64,000 nt of DNA, taken from Shewanella hanedai (GTDB taxonomy: Bacteria; Pseudomonadota; Gammaproteobacteria; Enterobacterales; Shewanellaceae). Where the stretch lies: positions 124,001 through 188,000 of the forward strand of contig NZ_VKGK01000001.1 of assembly GCF_007197645.1 (NCBI RefSeq). Direction: 5' to 3'. Below the pieces are notes generated by a model. That model was not told the origin of the DNA. It did no database searches and saw only the letters and a list, made by a program, of their open reading frames with translations. Positions 34,323 to 44,756 of the stretch are shown piece by piece. How positions within the stretch are numbered: position 1 is the first letter of the stretch; the number at the start of each line of letters is the position of its first letter. Made by a program: the position numbers and the translations under genes.

Positions 34323-34712
34323 TTAAGCTGTCTTACTCAGGATATCTTTAAGCCAATTGATCGCACTATTCTGGCCTAGCTTAGTGGCCGGAAAAATTTT
34401 AACATTGATGTTGTCTAGAGCAACGCGTTGGCTTAATAGAGGGGGGATGTGCTCATTTTGCAAGTCGTGATACAGGATCGCCAGTGCTCTTTGGTGTTCA
34501 AGAGATGCCAGACAAAGCTGGGCTTCATAAGTATAAGTATACTTATTTTTCTTATTTACCAGTAGGGCAAAGTCATGCGGATAAAAACCCTTTAGGTAGT
34601 TATCAAGCTCTTCGACCATCTCGATACTCAGCTCAACTCCGCTGTCGACAATGACTTCTGCTATGTTTGAATCTAAATGATTGATAGTGCAGCCAAAACT
34701 TAAGCTTACCAT
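34323..34712 (-). CDS. Hypothetical protein, possibly STAS/SpoIIAA-like fold
   Basis: The 129-residue soluble protein has alternating strands and helices: AEVIVDSGVELSIEMVEEL, then FALLVNKKNKYTYTYEAQ, then ALAILYHD and VKIFPATK. This order resembles STAS/SpoIIAA-like domains such as the DUF7793 group, but no signature residue is decisive. It stands alone between convergent and divergent neighbours. Function unknown. Confidence 0.55.
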   Translation of the reverse strand: MVSLSFGCTINHLDSNIAEVIVDSGVELSIEMVEELDNYLKGFYPHDFALLVNKKNKYTYTYEAQLCLASLEHQRALAILYHDLQNEHIPPLLSQRVALDNINVKIFPATKLGQNSAINWLKDILSKTA

Positions 34713-34873
34713 GCTTTCCTCTTTATTCTTTTTATTGAGAATTGCTATTTATAATATAATTGATTGCCAGGCAGGTTGCAATATTAGATTTTTGTGCTAC
34801 CTATGTTGATTCATGCAGGTTTATGTTCTGCAGCGTGTTGAGCAAGGAATACTGAACAAGGAGTGGGTGCTGG

Positions 34874-35992
34874 ATGGAAAAACTGGACGTTATTGTTGTC
34901 GGTGCTGGGGTTGTAGGGCTTGCTATTGCCGCTAAGTTAAGTGCTATGCGCCATAGCGTTGCGGTTATCGATAGGCGAGGGAGTTATGGTGAAGAGACGA
35001 GTAGCCGCAATAGTGAAGTTATCCATGCCGGGATCTATCACCCCCAGAATAGTTTAAAGGCGAAACTCTGTGTCTCAGGAAATCGGGCATTGTATGAATA
35101 TTGCCAGCGAAGAGGCATTCCTGTTAATCCGATAGGTAAGCTGATTGTTGCGAGCACACCTGAGCAAGAGGTGTCATTGCAAAATGTTCTCCACCAAGCT
35201 GAAAATAACGGCGTCGACGATCTCTCTTGGCTTTCCAAGCGCAGTATCAAGCAGTTCTCTCCTGAGCTTTCGGCATTGACAGCCCTGTTATCACCCTCAA
35301 CTGGCATCATTGATAGTCACAGTTACATGTCGAGTTTATTAGCTGAAGTAGAAGGGAACGGAGGCTTCTTTACTGGTCACTCTGAGCTAATAAGAGCGGA
35401 GCCAATTGCTGATGGTTTTATTGTGTGGTTGGATATTGGTGGTGAGGTGATGCAGATGCAGTGCCGCTACTTGATCAATAGTGCAGGCTTGAGCTGTGTA
35501 GATGTCGCGAAACGTATTCAGGGACTTGATACCACTACTCTGCCTGAACTTCATTGGTGTAAAGGACATTACTTTAGTTACAGTGGTGCAAACCCTTTCA
35601 CTAAACTTATCTACCCTGCGCCAGTAGCAAATGCTGCAGGATTAGGTATCCATGCCACCATCGATATGGCTGGGCAGTTAAAGTTTGGCCCTGATGCGCA
35701 CTACATTCCCTATGAAGCTACGCCTGAATACACGGTCGAATACAGTTTAAAACCGGCATTTTTGAGTGCGATAAAGCGTTATTATCCCAATATTGATGCT
35801 GAGAGATTACATCCTGGTTGTGCGGGGATTAGATCTAAATTACAGGGGCCTGAAGATGGGTTTAAAGATTTTCGTATCGATACTCATGATGAGCATAATG
35901 TTCAGGGACTCATTAACCTTTTCGGTATTGAATCGCCAGGATTAACCGCGAGCTTATCATTAGCAGCATATGTCGCGAGTTTTGTGGCTTAA
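34874..35992 (+). CDS. FAD-dependent oxidoreductase, L-2-hydroxyglutarate oxidase-like
   Basis: This is a 372-residue DAO-superfamily protein. It has the N-terminal FAD motif VVGAGVVGLAIAAKL (9-23), then DRRGSYGEETSSRNSEVIHAGIYHP, which is typical of LhgO/L2HGDH. A C-terminal HPGCAGIRSKL and FGIESPGLTASLSLA region closes the FAD site. It likely oxidises a 2-hydroxyacid and passes electrons to quinone. Assignment to the exact substrate is uncertain. A shared bidirectional terminator separates it from the helicase gene. Confidence 0.75.
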   Translation: MEKLDVIVVGAGVVGLAIAAKLSAMRHSVAVIDRRGSYGEETSSRNSEVIHAGIYHPQNSLKAKLCVSGNRALYEYCQRRGIPVNPIGKLIVASTPEQEVSLQNVLHQAENNGVDDLSWLSKRSIKQFSPELSALTALLSPSTGIIDSHSYMSSLLAEVEGNGGFFTGHSELIRAEPIADGFIVWLDIGGEVMQMQCRYLINSAGLSCVDVAKRIQGLDTTTLPELHWCKGHYFSYSGANPFTKLIYPAPVANAAGLGIHATIDMAGQLKFGPDAHYIPYEATPEYTVEYSLKPAFLSAIKRYYPNIDAERLHPGCAGIRSKLQGPEDGFKDFRIDTHDEHNVQGLINLFGIESPGLTASLSLAAYVASFVA

Positions 35993-36015
35993 CACTATTG
36001 ATATAATTCAGGCAT

Positions 36016-36046
36016 TAAAAAAGGAGCCGTTAGGCTCCTTTTTTGT
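36016..36046. terminator. Bidirectional terminator (GGAGCC-type hairpin)
   Basis: AAGGAGCC (36021-36028) pairs with GGCTCCTT (36033-36040) around GTTA, with A-runs and T-runs on either side. It serves the flavoprotein gene on + and the helicase gene on -. The stem is nearly the same as those at 47286 and 47464. Confidence 0.88.
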
Positions 36047-36089
36047 TTATTAGCTCACTCTATAAAAAGTAGGCTGATAAATTACTTAC

Positions 36090-37928
36090 TCACTCACCAG
36101 CTGGACCTTTACGGTGCGGCTTTCTGTCACCTGCTGGACGACGATCGCCAGATGGCTTACGTGGACGACGTGGTGGGCGGCTATCGCCACCTGCTGGTAA
36201 TTCAGCACCATCGGCTTCACGAATGTTTAGTGGCTTACCACAAACACGAACCTTTCTAAGATGTTCAAGCACATCTTTTGGCATTCCATCAGGAAGATCG
36301 ATAGCTGTCATGTTATCGAATAACTGGATTTGGCCAATGTAACGGCTGTCGATGTTTGCTTCGTTAGCAACGGCACCAACAATGTTACCTACTCCAACGC
36401 CATGTTCACGACCCACGTCGATGATGTAACGACACATCTTAACGTCTGGATTGTCTTTTAGTGCATCGGCTTTACCCAAGTTAGTTGGGGTTGGACGAGC
36501 ATCACGACGAGGACGGTCAGCGCGATCACGTGGAGCACGATCACCGCGTTCACGAGTGTTACGATCGTTAGAGTTACGGTCATCACGGCTGTCACGTTGA
36601 CGTTCGTTGATTGATGGTAACTGTAGAGGACGATCTTTCTGAACTTGCTGTAGCAATGCAGCTGCAAGGATATCAGTGTCGACTTCTAGTTGCTGACAAA
36701 GTTGTGCAACAGCACCCTTCATGAAATCTAAAGAGTCTTTAGCGATGATTTCAGAAACTTGCTCACCTAAACGAGATAGACGACGCTCAGTTACTGTCTC
36801 AGGACTTGGTACGTCCATTGGCGAGATACGGCTGTTAGTCGCACGTTCGATAGTGCGTAGCATACGCATTTCTCTATGAGTGACGAACAAAATTGCCATA
36901 CCTGTACGACCAGCACGGCCTGTACGGCCAATACGGTGTACATAAGCTTCAGTATCATATGGAATATCGTAGTTAACTACGTGTCCGATACGCTCAACGT
37001 CTAGACCACGGGCCGCAACGTCAGTAGCGATGATGATATCTAACTTGCCACGCTTAAGCTGATCAACCGCACGCTCACGAGCCTGTTGGTTCATGTCACC
37101 GTGTAGTGGTGATGAAGCATAACCGCGTGCTTCTAGCTTTTCAGCTAGCTCAACACAGCTATTACGAGTACGTACGAAGATAATGATACCTTCAGTCTTC
37201 TCAACTTCTAGTACACGTACTAGTGCTTCAAGTTTGTTATGTTGTGATACTTGAACGAAACGCTGTTCAATTGTCTCAACAGTTGTGGTTGTTGTTGCTA
37301 TTTTAACGTGAACAGGTTCAGTCAAATATTTGTTAGCAACACGCTTAATTTGCTCAGGCATAGTGGCTGAGAAAAGCGCAAGTTGACGCTCTTTAGGCGT
37401 GTGCTCAAGGATCCATTCGATATCATCGATGAAGCCCATTTTTAGCATCTCATCAGCTTCGTCTAGTACCATCGCTTTAAGCGTATCTAGCTTAAGAGTG
37501 CCACGACGCATATGGTCCATAACACGGCCAGGAGTACCAACGATGATCTGTGGACCACGTCTAAGAGCATTAAGCTGTTGTTGCATGCTCTGACCACCAT
37601 AAATAGGTAGTACGTGCATGCCCTTCATAAATTTAGCGTAGCTAGCAAATGCTTCAGCAACCTGAACGGCAAGTTCACGTGTTGGCGCTAGTACTAAAAT
37701 TTGTGGAGAGTTAGTATTAGGATCAATCTTATTCAAAAGTGGCAGAGCGAAAGCACCGGTTTTACCAGTACCTGTTTGCGCTTGTCCTAATATGTCCTTG
37801 TTGGCCATAAGAGGAGCGATACTCGCAGCTTGAATAGGGGTAGGCTTCTCGTAGCCAAGCTCGTCAAGAGCACGCAGCAAAGGCTCGGAAAGACCGAGTT
37901 CGCGGAAAGTTTTTTCTTCGGATGACAT
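36090..37928 (-). CDS. deaD: Cold-shock DEAD-box RNA helicase CsdA/DeaD
   Basis: The product is 612 residues from the ATG at 37928 (MSSEEKTFRELGLSEPLLRAL); the frame opens at 37970 but the extra 14 residues are not family-like. Helicase motifs are in order: Q motif PTPIQ, AQTGTGKT, PTRELAVQ, TPGRVMDH, LDEADEML, FSATMP, HGDMNQQARE, ATDVAARGLD and HRIGRTGRAG. An Arg/Asp-rich linker and a DbpA-type RNA-binding domain follow (MCRYIIDVGREHGVGVGNIV), then a basic tail. It unwinds RNA during ribosome assembly and mRNA turnover in the cold. About 240 bases upstream are non-coding, consistent with a long 5' leader. Confidence 0.93.
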   Translation of the reverse strand: MSSEEKTFRELGLSEPLLRALDELGYEKPTPIQAASIAPLMANKDILGQAQTGTGKTGAFALPLLNKIDPNTNSPQILVLAPTRELAVQVAEAFASYAKFMKGMHVLPIYGGQSMQQQLNALRRGPQIIVGTPGRVMDHMRRGTLKLDTLKAMVLDEADEMLKMGFIDDIEWILEHTPKERQLALFSATMPEQIKRVANKYLTEPVHVKIATTTTTVETIEQRFVQVSQHNKLEALVRVLEVEKTEGIIIFVRTRNSCVELAEKLEARGYASSPLHGDMNQQARERAVDQLKRGKLDIIIATDVAARGLDVERIGHVVNYDIPYDTEAYVHRIGRTGRAGRTGMAILFVTHREMRMLRTIERATNSRISPMDVPSPETVTERRLSRLGEQVSEIIAKDSLDFMKGAVAQLCQQLEVDTDILAAALLQQVQKDRPLQLPSINERQRDSRDDRNSNDRNTRERGDRAPRDRADRPRRDARPTPTNLGKADALKDNPDVKMCRYIIDVGREHGVGVGNIVGAVANEANIDSRYIGQIQLFDNMTAIDLPDGMPKDVLEHLRKVRVCGKPLNIREADGAELPAGGDSRPPRRPRKPSGDRRPAGDRKPHRKGPAGE

Positions 37929-38168
37929 GGGTTGTAGCCTTGTGGAATAACAGAGCGCAAATAAATGCACTTAGGTTTATAGACAGAAAATCAACCCCGT
38001 GTCGACTTCCCGCAACAAAAATTGCTTTAATAAGCCGATTATTATAGCAGGGTGCAATTGGTATTACCAATTAAATATGGGGTCGCAATGGATTTATTCG
38101 ACTATTTCGAAGTAAATTGTAGGAAAATTAATAAGTTATCGCAGAAAATAATAATTTCTTAGTCGATT

Positions 38169-39230
38169 TTATGGAATGTTTCTTAGTTGTAAACTGTTTA
38201 TTATTAGCAGTTGGTGCGCAGATGTGGTTACAGCTGCCAGAAATTCAAGATCTATTTTTTCTAAGGTGTCGCTAGGTGCATGATAATCCTGGTGAGGAGG
38301 GACACCAAAGTAGAGCCAGGGGATCCCTGCTTTATGCAGCGGGTAGTGGTCTGAAGCTCTTAACCAGTCGATATTCCCTGTCATCGTTCCCAGCTTTCTG
38401 GGATGGTGAGCTCTGATACACAGTCCGGTCTCTTCTATTAGTTTTTGCTGAATTAATGCGAACTGGCTAAAGCCTTTTCTGCCCTCTAAATAGATCACTG
38501 TGGGTCGACCGGGTCGCCCCACCATGTCTAAGTTAATCGCGAGCTCTATCTGCTCGGCATTTGGGGCTGAATGTGGCAATTGCAACTTTTCAGCTAACGC
38601 ATAGCCGCCATAGAGGCCGGGCTCTTCTGCATCCGTTGCCACAAACATCAAATTGGTGTCTTGGTAGAGCGATCTATTCGCCGCTGCATACGTGGCCAGT
38701 TGTAACATGGCGGCGATACCTGATGCGTTGTCATCGGCGCCAGGATGTATTTTTCCTGTTTTTATGCCGAGATGATCATAGTGGGCGACAACCAACCGCC
38801 AACGTGGAGAGGGGCGTGATGCTGTGAGCACCCCTACAACGTTGCTGCCTTGGCGTTCGCTGAAACCTTGGGAATAGGCAAAAGGGAGATCAAAGGCATC
38901 ATTTTTGGCTTGAGTGTGGTTTTTGTTTGCAAGTGCTTGTGGGTTTGTAGAGGAAAGCCAGGGAGTGAGTCCTATCTGACTGAAACGTTGATTAAGGTAG
39001 ACGCGGGTTAAAGCAGCGCCTTGAGTGCCGGTTTTTCTGCCCTCTAATTCATCTGAGGTCAGTTTGGCTATGTCAGTTTGCAGGCTCTGAGTATCAACCC
39101 AATTGGGTTGGTACTCAGTTTTACAATTAGGCCCGAAAGTGGAACATGCACCGAGTAATAAGACAGAGATCAGCACCAAAAGGGGCTGGCTGTGTGATAG
39201 AAAAGTGAGCTTAACTCCTGTAGAACTCAT
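38169..39230 (-). CDS. M28-family metallopeptidase lipoprotein
   Basis: This is a 353-residue protein with a signal peptide and lipobox LLGAC near residue 29. Zinc-site motifs of M28 peptidases are in order: VVAHYDHLG, PGADDNASGIAAML, ATDAEEPGLYGG and NLDMVGRPG, with a late H in HQDYHAPSD. It is probably an aminopeptidase tethered to the outer membrane. It shares orientation with uvrA but is separated from it by 30 bases only, so read-through is possible. All ligands are present. Confidence 0.83.
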   Translation of the reverse strand: MSSTGVKLTFLSHSQPLLVLISVLLLGACSTFGPNCKTEYQPNWVDTQSLQTDIAKLTSDELEGRKTGTQGAALTRVYLNQRFSQIGLTPWLSSTNPQALANKNHTQAKNDAFDLPFAYSQGFSERQGSNVVGVLTASRPSPRWRLVVAHYDHLGIKTGKIHPGADDNASGIAAMLQLATYAAANRSLYQDTNLMFVATDAEEPGLYGGYALAEKLQLPHSAPNAEQIELAINLDMVGRPGRPTVIYLEGRKGFSQFALIQQKLIEETGLCIRAHHPRKLGTMTGNIDWLRASDHYPLHKAGIPWLYFGVPPHQDYHAPSDTLEKIDLEFLAAVTTSAHQLLIINSLQLRNIP

Positions 39231-39260
39231 CTCTTATCCTCTGCTTATCTGTTCAATGGC

Positions 39261-42101
39261 TTAGTTTATGTCCAGTAAGGGCTTAAGAAAGCGCGCTGTA
39301 TGAGACTCTGTATTCTCAGCAACTTGTTCGGGTGTTCCTGCGACTAGAATCATGCCTCCACCATCACCGCCTTCGGGTCCTAAATCGATGATCCAATCAG
39401 CGGTTTTTATCACATCTAAGTTGTGTTCAATCACGACAATGGTGTTGCCGTGAGTCTTTAGTCTATGCAATACATCCAGTAAGAGCTGAATATCAGCAAA
39501 GTGTAGACCTGTAGTTGGCTCATCGAGAATATACAGGGTTTGGCCAGTGTCGCGTTTAGAGAGCTCTTTTGCCAGCTTAACACGTTGCGCTTCACCACCG
39601 GATAATGTGGTGGCACTTTGTCCTAAGCTGATATAAGACAGACCGACTTCTATCAAGGTTTGCAGCTTTCTGGCGATGGCTGGTACGGCTTCAAAGAAAG
39701 GTCTCGCTTCTTCGACGGTCATGTTCAGCACTTCATGAATGCTTTTGCCCTTGTATTTAACTTCTAAGGTCTCGCGGTTGTAACGCTTACCTTTACAGTC
39801 ATCACAAGGTACATACACATCGGGAAGGAAGTGCATTTCAACTTTGATCAGTCCATCACCCTGGCAAGATTCACAGCGTCCACCTTTGACGTTAAAAGAG
39901 AAACGTCCAGGCTTGTAACCACGGGTTCGTGATTCCTGAGTGGCAGAAAACAGCTCTCTGATCGGCGTGAAAATCCCCGTATACGTGGCTGGATTTGAAC
40001 GCGGAGTACGGCCAATCGGGCTTTGATCGATATCGACGACCTTGTCGCAGTGATCCATGCCTTTGATTTCACGATAGGGCGCTGGTTCATCGACAGTGGC
40101 ACCATTAAGTAATCGATGGGCTATTTTGTAAAAAGTATCATTGATTAGGGTCGATTTACCTGAGCCAGATACACCGGTTACACAAGTAAAGAGTCCCACT
40201 GGGATGGCCAAATCAACATCTTTTAGATTGTTACCGCTGGCACCAAATAGCTCAATAAGTTTATCGCCATTATAGGCAACTCGCTCTTCGCTAATGTGGA
40301 TCTGCTTTTTACCTGACAAGTATTGGCCAGTGACGGATTCCTCACAGTTAAGAATATCCTCCAAGGTGCCGTCGCAGATCACTTCGCCCCCGTGTACACC
40401 TGCGCCAGGACCGATGTCGATAACGTGATCAGCCATTTTTATCGCATCTTCATCGTGTTCGACAACGATAACCGTGTTACCAATGTCGCGTAGATGGATA
40501 AGGGTTTGCAGCAGACGTTCATTGTCTCGTTGATGCAGGCCAATAGAAGGCTCATCAAGTACATACATCACGCCGACTAAGCCTGCGCCAATTTGACTGG
40601 CAAGTCTGATCCGCTGTGCTTCACCGCCTGATAGTGTATCGGCAGAGCGAGATAGGCTTAAATAGTTAAGGCCTACATTGACCAAGAAGCCAAGGCGATC
40701 AGAAATCTCTTTCATGATTTTTTCGGCGATCTGAGCTTTTTGCCCCGTCAACTTGAGCGTAGAGAAGTACTCTTTAGCATCACCGATAGACCACTGAGTT
40801 AGCTGCGGCATATTGAGGTCGTTAATGAAGACGTTACGCGCTTCTTCACGCAGTCGTGAGCCGTTACAACTTTGGCAGCACTGGGTACTAATAAATTTGG
40901 CTAGCTCTTCACGAACAGCATTAGACTCTGTCTCGCGATAGCGTCTGTCCATGTTGTTGATGATGCCTTCAAACGGGTGGTTACGCACCACAACATCACC
41001 ACGATCATTGATGTATTTAAAGGCGATGCTCTGAGTGCCTGAGCCATAAAGAACACGCTTTTTAATATCATCACTGAGCTGCATAAGCGGCTTCTCAACA
41101 TCAAATTTGTAGTGTTCGGCAAGCGAAGTCAGCATTTGGAAATAGTAGAAGTTACGTCTGTCCCAACCTCGAATAGCACCACCTGCCAGCGATAATTCAT
41201 CATTGACGATGACGCGTTCGGGATCGAAATATTGCTGCACACCAAGGCCGTCACAGGTGCCACAGGCGCCAGCTGGATTGTTAAATGAGAATATTCTTGG
41301 CTCTAATTCCGCCATTGAATAGCCACATTGTGGGCAGGCAAAGTTTGCAGAGAAGAGCAACTCTTCATCTTTATTCTTGGTGTCGCTGTCCATGTCAGCC
41401 ACAGTCGCAATACCGCCAGAAAGCTCAAGCGCGGTTTCGAATGATTCGGCCAATCGTTGCTGAATATCATCACGGACTTTAAAGCGATCAACGACCACTT
41501 CGATGGTGTGCTTCACATGAAGTTCAAGCTCTGGTGGATCGGTAAGATCGCAGACTTCGCCATCGATACGAGCGCGAATGAAACCTTGTGCCGATAGACC
41601 TTCAAGCAGTTTGACATGCTCACCCTTACGGTTATTCACCACTGGGGCAAGCAGCATCTGTCTACTGCCTTCAGGGAGTTCAAGTACTTTGTCTACCATC
41701 TGACTAATGGTCTGGGCTGCTAATGGTTGGCCATGGGTTGGACAACGTGGCTCACCGACGCGAGCAAACAGTAAGCGCAGGTAATCATAGATCTCTGTAA
41801 TGGTTCCCACGGTAGATCTAGGATTGTGTGACGTCGACTTTTGTTCGATAGAGATAGCGGGACTTAGGCCTTCGATATGATCCACATCGGGCTTTTCCAT
41901 CAAACTCAAAAATTGGCGGGCATAGGTTGAAAGTGATTCAACGTATCGTCTCTGGCCTTCGGCGTAAAGAGTGTCGAATGCCAGAGACGATTTCCCCGAT
42001 CCCGAGAGTCCAGTTATCACGATTAATTTATTTCTGGGAATTGTCAGGTTGATGTTTTTTAGATTGTGGGTGCGGGCGCCACGTACTTCAATCTTGTCCA
42101 T
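39261..42101 (-). CDS. uvrA: Excinuclease ABC subunit A
   Basis: The 946-residue protein has two ABC ATPase modules. The first Walker A is GLSGSGKS (about 31-38) with signature [16 protein letters not shown]. The second is GVSGSGKS near 640 with [15 protein letters not shown]. Both zinc modules are present ([25 protein letters not shown] in separate halves and CESCQGDG with CDDCKGKRY). It recognises bulky DNA lesions with UvrB. I see no clear LexA box (CTGT-N8-ACAG) in the 230 bases before the start. The divergent neighbour is an MFS gene rather than ssb. Confidence 0.97.
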   Translation of the reverse strand: MDKIEVRGARTHNLKNINLTIPRNKLIVITGLSGSGKSSLAFDTLYAEGQRRYVESLSTYARQFLSLMEKPDVDHIEGLSPAISIEQKSTSHNPRSTVGTITEIYDYLRLLFARVGEPRCPTHGQPLAAQTISQMVDKVLELPEGSRQMLLAPVVNNRKGEHVKLLEGLSAQGFIRARIDGEVCDLTDPPELELHVKHTIEVVVDRFKVRDDIQQRLAESFETALELSGGIATVADMDSDTKNKDEELLFSANFACPQCGYSMAELEPRIFSFNNPAGACGTCDGLGVQQYFDPERVIVNDELSLAGGAIRGWDRRNFYYFQMLTSLAEHYKFDVEKPLMQLSDDIKKRVLYGSGTQSIAFKYINDRGDVVVRNHPFEGIINNMDRRYRETESNAVREELAKFISTQCCQSCNGSRLREEARNVFINDLNMPQLTQWSIGDAKEYFSTLKLTGQKAQIAEKIMKEISDRLGFLVNVGLNYLSLSRSADTLSGGEAQRIRLASQIGAGLVGVMYVLDEPSIGLHQRDNERLLQTLIHLRDIGNTVIVVEHDEDAIKMADHVIDIGPGAGVHGGEVICDGTLEDILNCEESVTGQYLSGKKQIHISEERVAYNGDKLIELFGASGNNLKDVDLAIPVGLFTCVTGVSGSGKSTLINDTFYKIAHRLLNGATVDEPAPYREIKGMDHCDKVVDIDQSPIGRTPRSNPATYTGIFTPIRELFSATQESRTRGYKPGRFSFNVKGGRCESCQGDGLIKVEMHFLPDVYVPCDDCKGKRYNRETLEVKYKGKSIHEVLNMTVEEARPFFEAVPAIARKLQTLIEVGLSYISLGQSATTLSGGEAQRVKLAKELSKRDTGQTLYILDEPTTGLHFADIQLLLDVLHRLKTHGNTIVVIEHNLDVIKTADWIIDLGPEGGDGGGMILVAGTPEQVAENTESHTARFLKPLLDIN

Positions 42102-42332
42102 CTGTCTCTCTATGCCGAATAAAAAAGAGATCGATTATCGCACAAAAATTAACAAAAGAAGAGAGGATAAAAGAGTTAGGAATTGAGTGGGGGGCAGGTT
42201 GTTTTCTCAGCTTTGGGTTTTATTGTTGCTAGAGTGCGGTGAGCTCGCAGTTTTTTGATTTTCCTTTTGAGCTAATTAAGAGCTTCGTGATACCATATCT
42301 GACTTATTTATGTATTCAGATCAGGGCGGAAC

Positions 42333-43700
42333 ATGTCCAATAACGGACTCTCAAAGACTGAGACAAAAGTCGCGTTTTCTTTAGCCAGTGTATTTGGTTT
42401 GCGCATGATGGGCTTGTTTATGATCATGCCTGTCTTTGCACTCTACGGGCAACATCTTGAAGGTTTTTCGCCTCTGTGGGTAGGTATCGCCATTGGTGCT
42501 TACGGTCTGACTCAAGCTGTTTTACAGATCCCAATGGGGATTTTATCGGATAAATTTGGTCGTAAGCCGATTATTCTCATCGGCTTAGTGATGTTTGCTT
42601 TTGGTAGTCTGGTTGCCGCCAATGCAGACACGATTTATGGTGTTGTGGCGGGTCGTGCTATACAGGGAATGGGTGCAATTGCGGCGGCTGTTCTGGCGCT
42701 GGCTGCAGACTTAACCCGCGATGAACAAAGAACCAAAGTGATGGCGATAATCGGTATGTGTATCGGTTTCTCTTTTGCGCTATCCCTGCTTGTTGGCCCG
42801 ATTGTGGCTCAATACTTGGGGTTGTCGGGTTTGTTTGCCATGACAGCTTGCTTAGCGGTGTTGGGGATGATCATCGTACAGTTTCTTGTCCCAAATCCCA
42901 TTTCCCAAGCGCCGAAAGGCGATACGTTAGCCATACCAGCTAAGTTGAAGGCGATGGTAACTGACCCGCAACTGTTTCGCTTGGATGCTGGGATCTTTAT
43001 TCTGCACTTAGTGCTCACCGCTGTCTTTGTTGCTTTGCCGTTGGATCTGGTGGATGCAGGCCTAGCGAAAGAGAAGCACTGGATGCTTTATTTTCCCGCT
43101 TTTATGGGCGCTTTTTTCCTTATGGTGCCGCTCATTATCATTGGCGTGAAGAAGAAAAATACTAAAGCGACCTTTCAGGTTGCGCTGCTTATCATGATGT
43201 TGGCATTGGCCTCAATGGCCTTATTTGCCAATAACCTTGTTGTGTTGAGTATTGCTGTTGTGCTGTTTTTTACCGGCTTTAATTATCTGGAAGCATCATT
43301 GCCAAGTTTGATTGCCAAGTTCTGTCCTGTTGGCGACAAAGGATCTGCCATGGGCGTTTATTCGACTAGTCAGTTTTTAGGTGCTTTTTGTGGTGGTATA
43401 TTAGGCGGTGGCGCATATCAGTTAGTTGGCGCTGAAGGGGTGTTTGTTGTCGCACTGGGTTTGATGACGCTGTGGTTATTATTAACCTTGGGCATGAAGA
43501 ACCCTGTGTTGTTAAAGAGCTATACCCTTGAAGCAACTGTTGAAGGTAAAGAGCAAGCGAGAGTCATGGCAACCAAGTTGTCTCAACTCGCAGGCGTTGC
43601 CGAAGCAATCGTCGTACTTGAGGAGAAAGTCGCTTATTTAAAAGTTGATGAGCATTTCGATTTAAGAGAAGCGCGAGCTGTGTTAGGCTCTGTCAGTTAA
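42333..43700 (+). CDS. MFS transporter, YajR-like
   Basis: The 455-residue protein has twelve membrane helices and the MFS motif GILSDKFGRKPII between helices 2 and 3. After helix 12 a C-terminal soluble domain of about 65 residues (MATKLSQLAGVAEAIVVLEE, then AYLKVDEHFDLREARAVL) resembles the ferredoxin-like YAM domain of E. coli YajR. It probably exports drugs or metabolites. It sits between uvrA and ssb, 77 bases before ssb. Confidence 0.85.
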   Translation: MSNNGLSKTETKVAFSLASVFGLRMMGLFMIMPVFALYGQHLEGFSPLWVGIAIGAYGLTQAVLQIPMGILSDKFGRKPIILIGLVMFAFGSLVAANADTIYGVVAGRAIQGMGAIAAAVLALAADLTRDEQRTKVMAIIGMCIGFSFALSLLVGPIVAQYLGLSGLFAMTACLAVLGMIIVQFLVPNPISQAPKGDTLAIPAKLKAMVTDPQLFRLDAGIFILHLVLTAVFVALPLDLVDAGLAKEKHWMLYFPAFMGAFFLMVPLIIIGVKKKNTKATFQVALLIMMLALASMALFANNLVVLSIAVVLFFTGFNYLEASLPSLIAKFCPVGDKGSAMGVYSTSQFLGAFCGGILGGGAYQLVGAEGVFVVALGLMTLWLLLTLGMKNPVLLKSYTLEATVEGKEQARVMATKLSQLAGVAEAIVVLEEKVAYLKVDEHFDLREARAVLGSVS

Positions 43701-43777
43701 GTCGTAATTTCGTGTCAATTGACGGGAATTCGGTGTAGAATTTATCGTAATTTGTAAGTATATCTCAGGAGATTTCA

Positions 43778-44458
43778 ATGGCCAGTCGTGGTGTCAATAA
43801 GGTAATTTTGGTCGGTAATTTGGGTAAAGACCCTGAAGTGCGTTATATGCCGAATGGCAATGCCGTCGCCAACTTTACAGTGGCGACGAGTGAGTCTTGG
43901 AAAGACCAACAAGGTCAACCACAAGAACGTACTGAATGGCACAACATCGTTATGTATCGTCGTCTGGCTGAAATAGCTGGCGAGTACCTTAAAAAAGGTT
44001 CTAAGATTTATATCGAAGGTAAATTGCAAACCAGTAAGTGGCAAGATCAGGCTACCGGTCAAGACCGTTATAAGACTGAGATTAATGCGAGTGAGATGCA
44101 GATGCTAGATAGCCGCGGTCAAGGCGGTGGACAGCAAGGTGGTGGTGATTACGGTCAGCAGCAAAACCAATACAATGCACCTCAGCAGCAAGCTCCACAG
44201 CAGGGTTATGCGCCTAAGCCTCAATCTGCTCCACAGCAGCCAGCTTATGCTCCTAAGCCTCAGTCTGCTCCTCAGCAGCCAGCACAACAGCAAGGTGGCT
44301 ATCAGTCACAGGGTCAACAGCCACAAGCCCCTGCTTACGCACCTAAGCCACAAGCAGCACCGCAGCAACGTCCTGCTCCTGCGCCTCAACAGGCTGCACC
44401 ACAGCAGAATTTCACCCCAGATCTTGATGATGGTTGGGATGACGATATCCCGTTCTAG
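43778..44458 (+). CDS. ssb: Single-stranded DNA-binding protein
   Basis: This is a 226-residue SSB. The OB fold spans residues 1-110 ([20 protein letters not shown] and [19 protein letters not shown]). A long Gln/Pro/Ala-rich linker contains repeats of [11 protein letters not shown], and the acidic tip [10 protein letters not shown] binds partner proteins. The linker is longer than in E. coli SSB (178 residues in all). GGAG lies 8 bases before the ATG, and a strong terminator follows. Confidence 0.96.
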
Positions 44459-44489
44459 GGAGCAATATCTACGCTGTCAAAACTATGCT

Positions 44490-44517
44490 AAAGCCTCTTA
44501 ATTAAGAGGCTTTTTTA
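44490..44517 (+). terminator. Terminator after ssb
   Basis: GCCTCTTAATTAAGAGGC is a perfect palindrome, followed by TTTTTT. It lies 32 bases after the ssb stop. Confidence 0.9.
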
Positions 44518-44583
44518 TTGCCTCACACTCGCCCCTTCATAATATCATCTAGCCCAAAAGTACTACTTCTTTCTTCTCGCTTT

Positions 44584-44675
44584 TACGTATTTCGATTTTT
44601 TAAGCATTTTTGTGGGTCAAAAAATACGTATTGCTGATAGTGTAGAGAATCGCTACAAGTCCCAGTATAACTGGG
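44584..44675. promoter_or_regulatory. Two inverted repeats in the csgE upstream region
   Basis: TACGTATTT (44584-44592) is inverted as AAATACGTA (44622-44630). Further on, CCCAGT-ATA-ACTGGG (44661-44675) forms a perfect 6-bp stem. Both lie 80-175 bases before csgE, where a regulator could act. Function is inferred only from position. Confidence 0.45.
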
Positions 44676-44756
44676 CTTCAGGAAATTTAACTTAGCCGCG
44701 TATAGCGTATCGTGTTCGGTATTATGAGCCTTTGTATTCGTTGAGATTGATAGCTT

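Noticed and set aside
42102..42332. LexA (SOS) box for uvrA
   Set aside because: No CTGT-N8-ACAG palindrome was found by eye; a matrix scan could still find a weak site.
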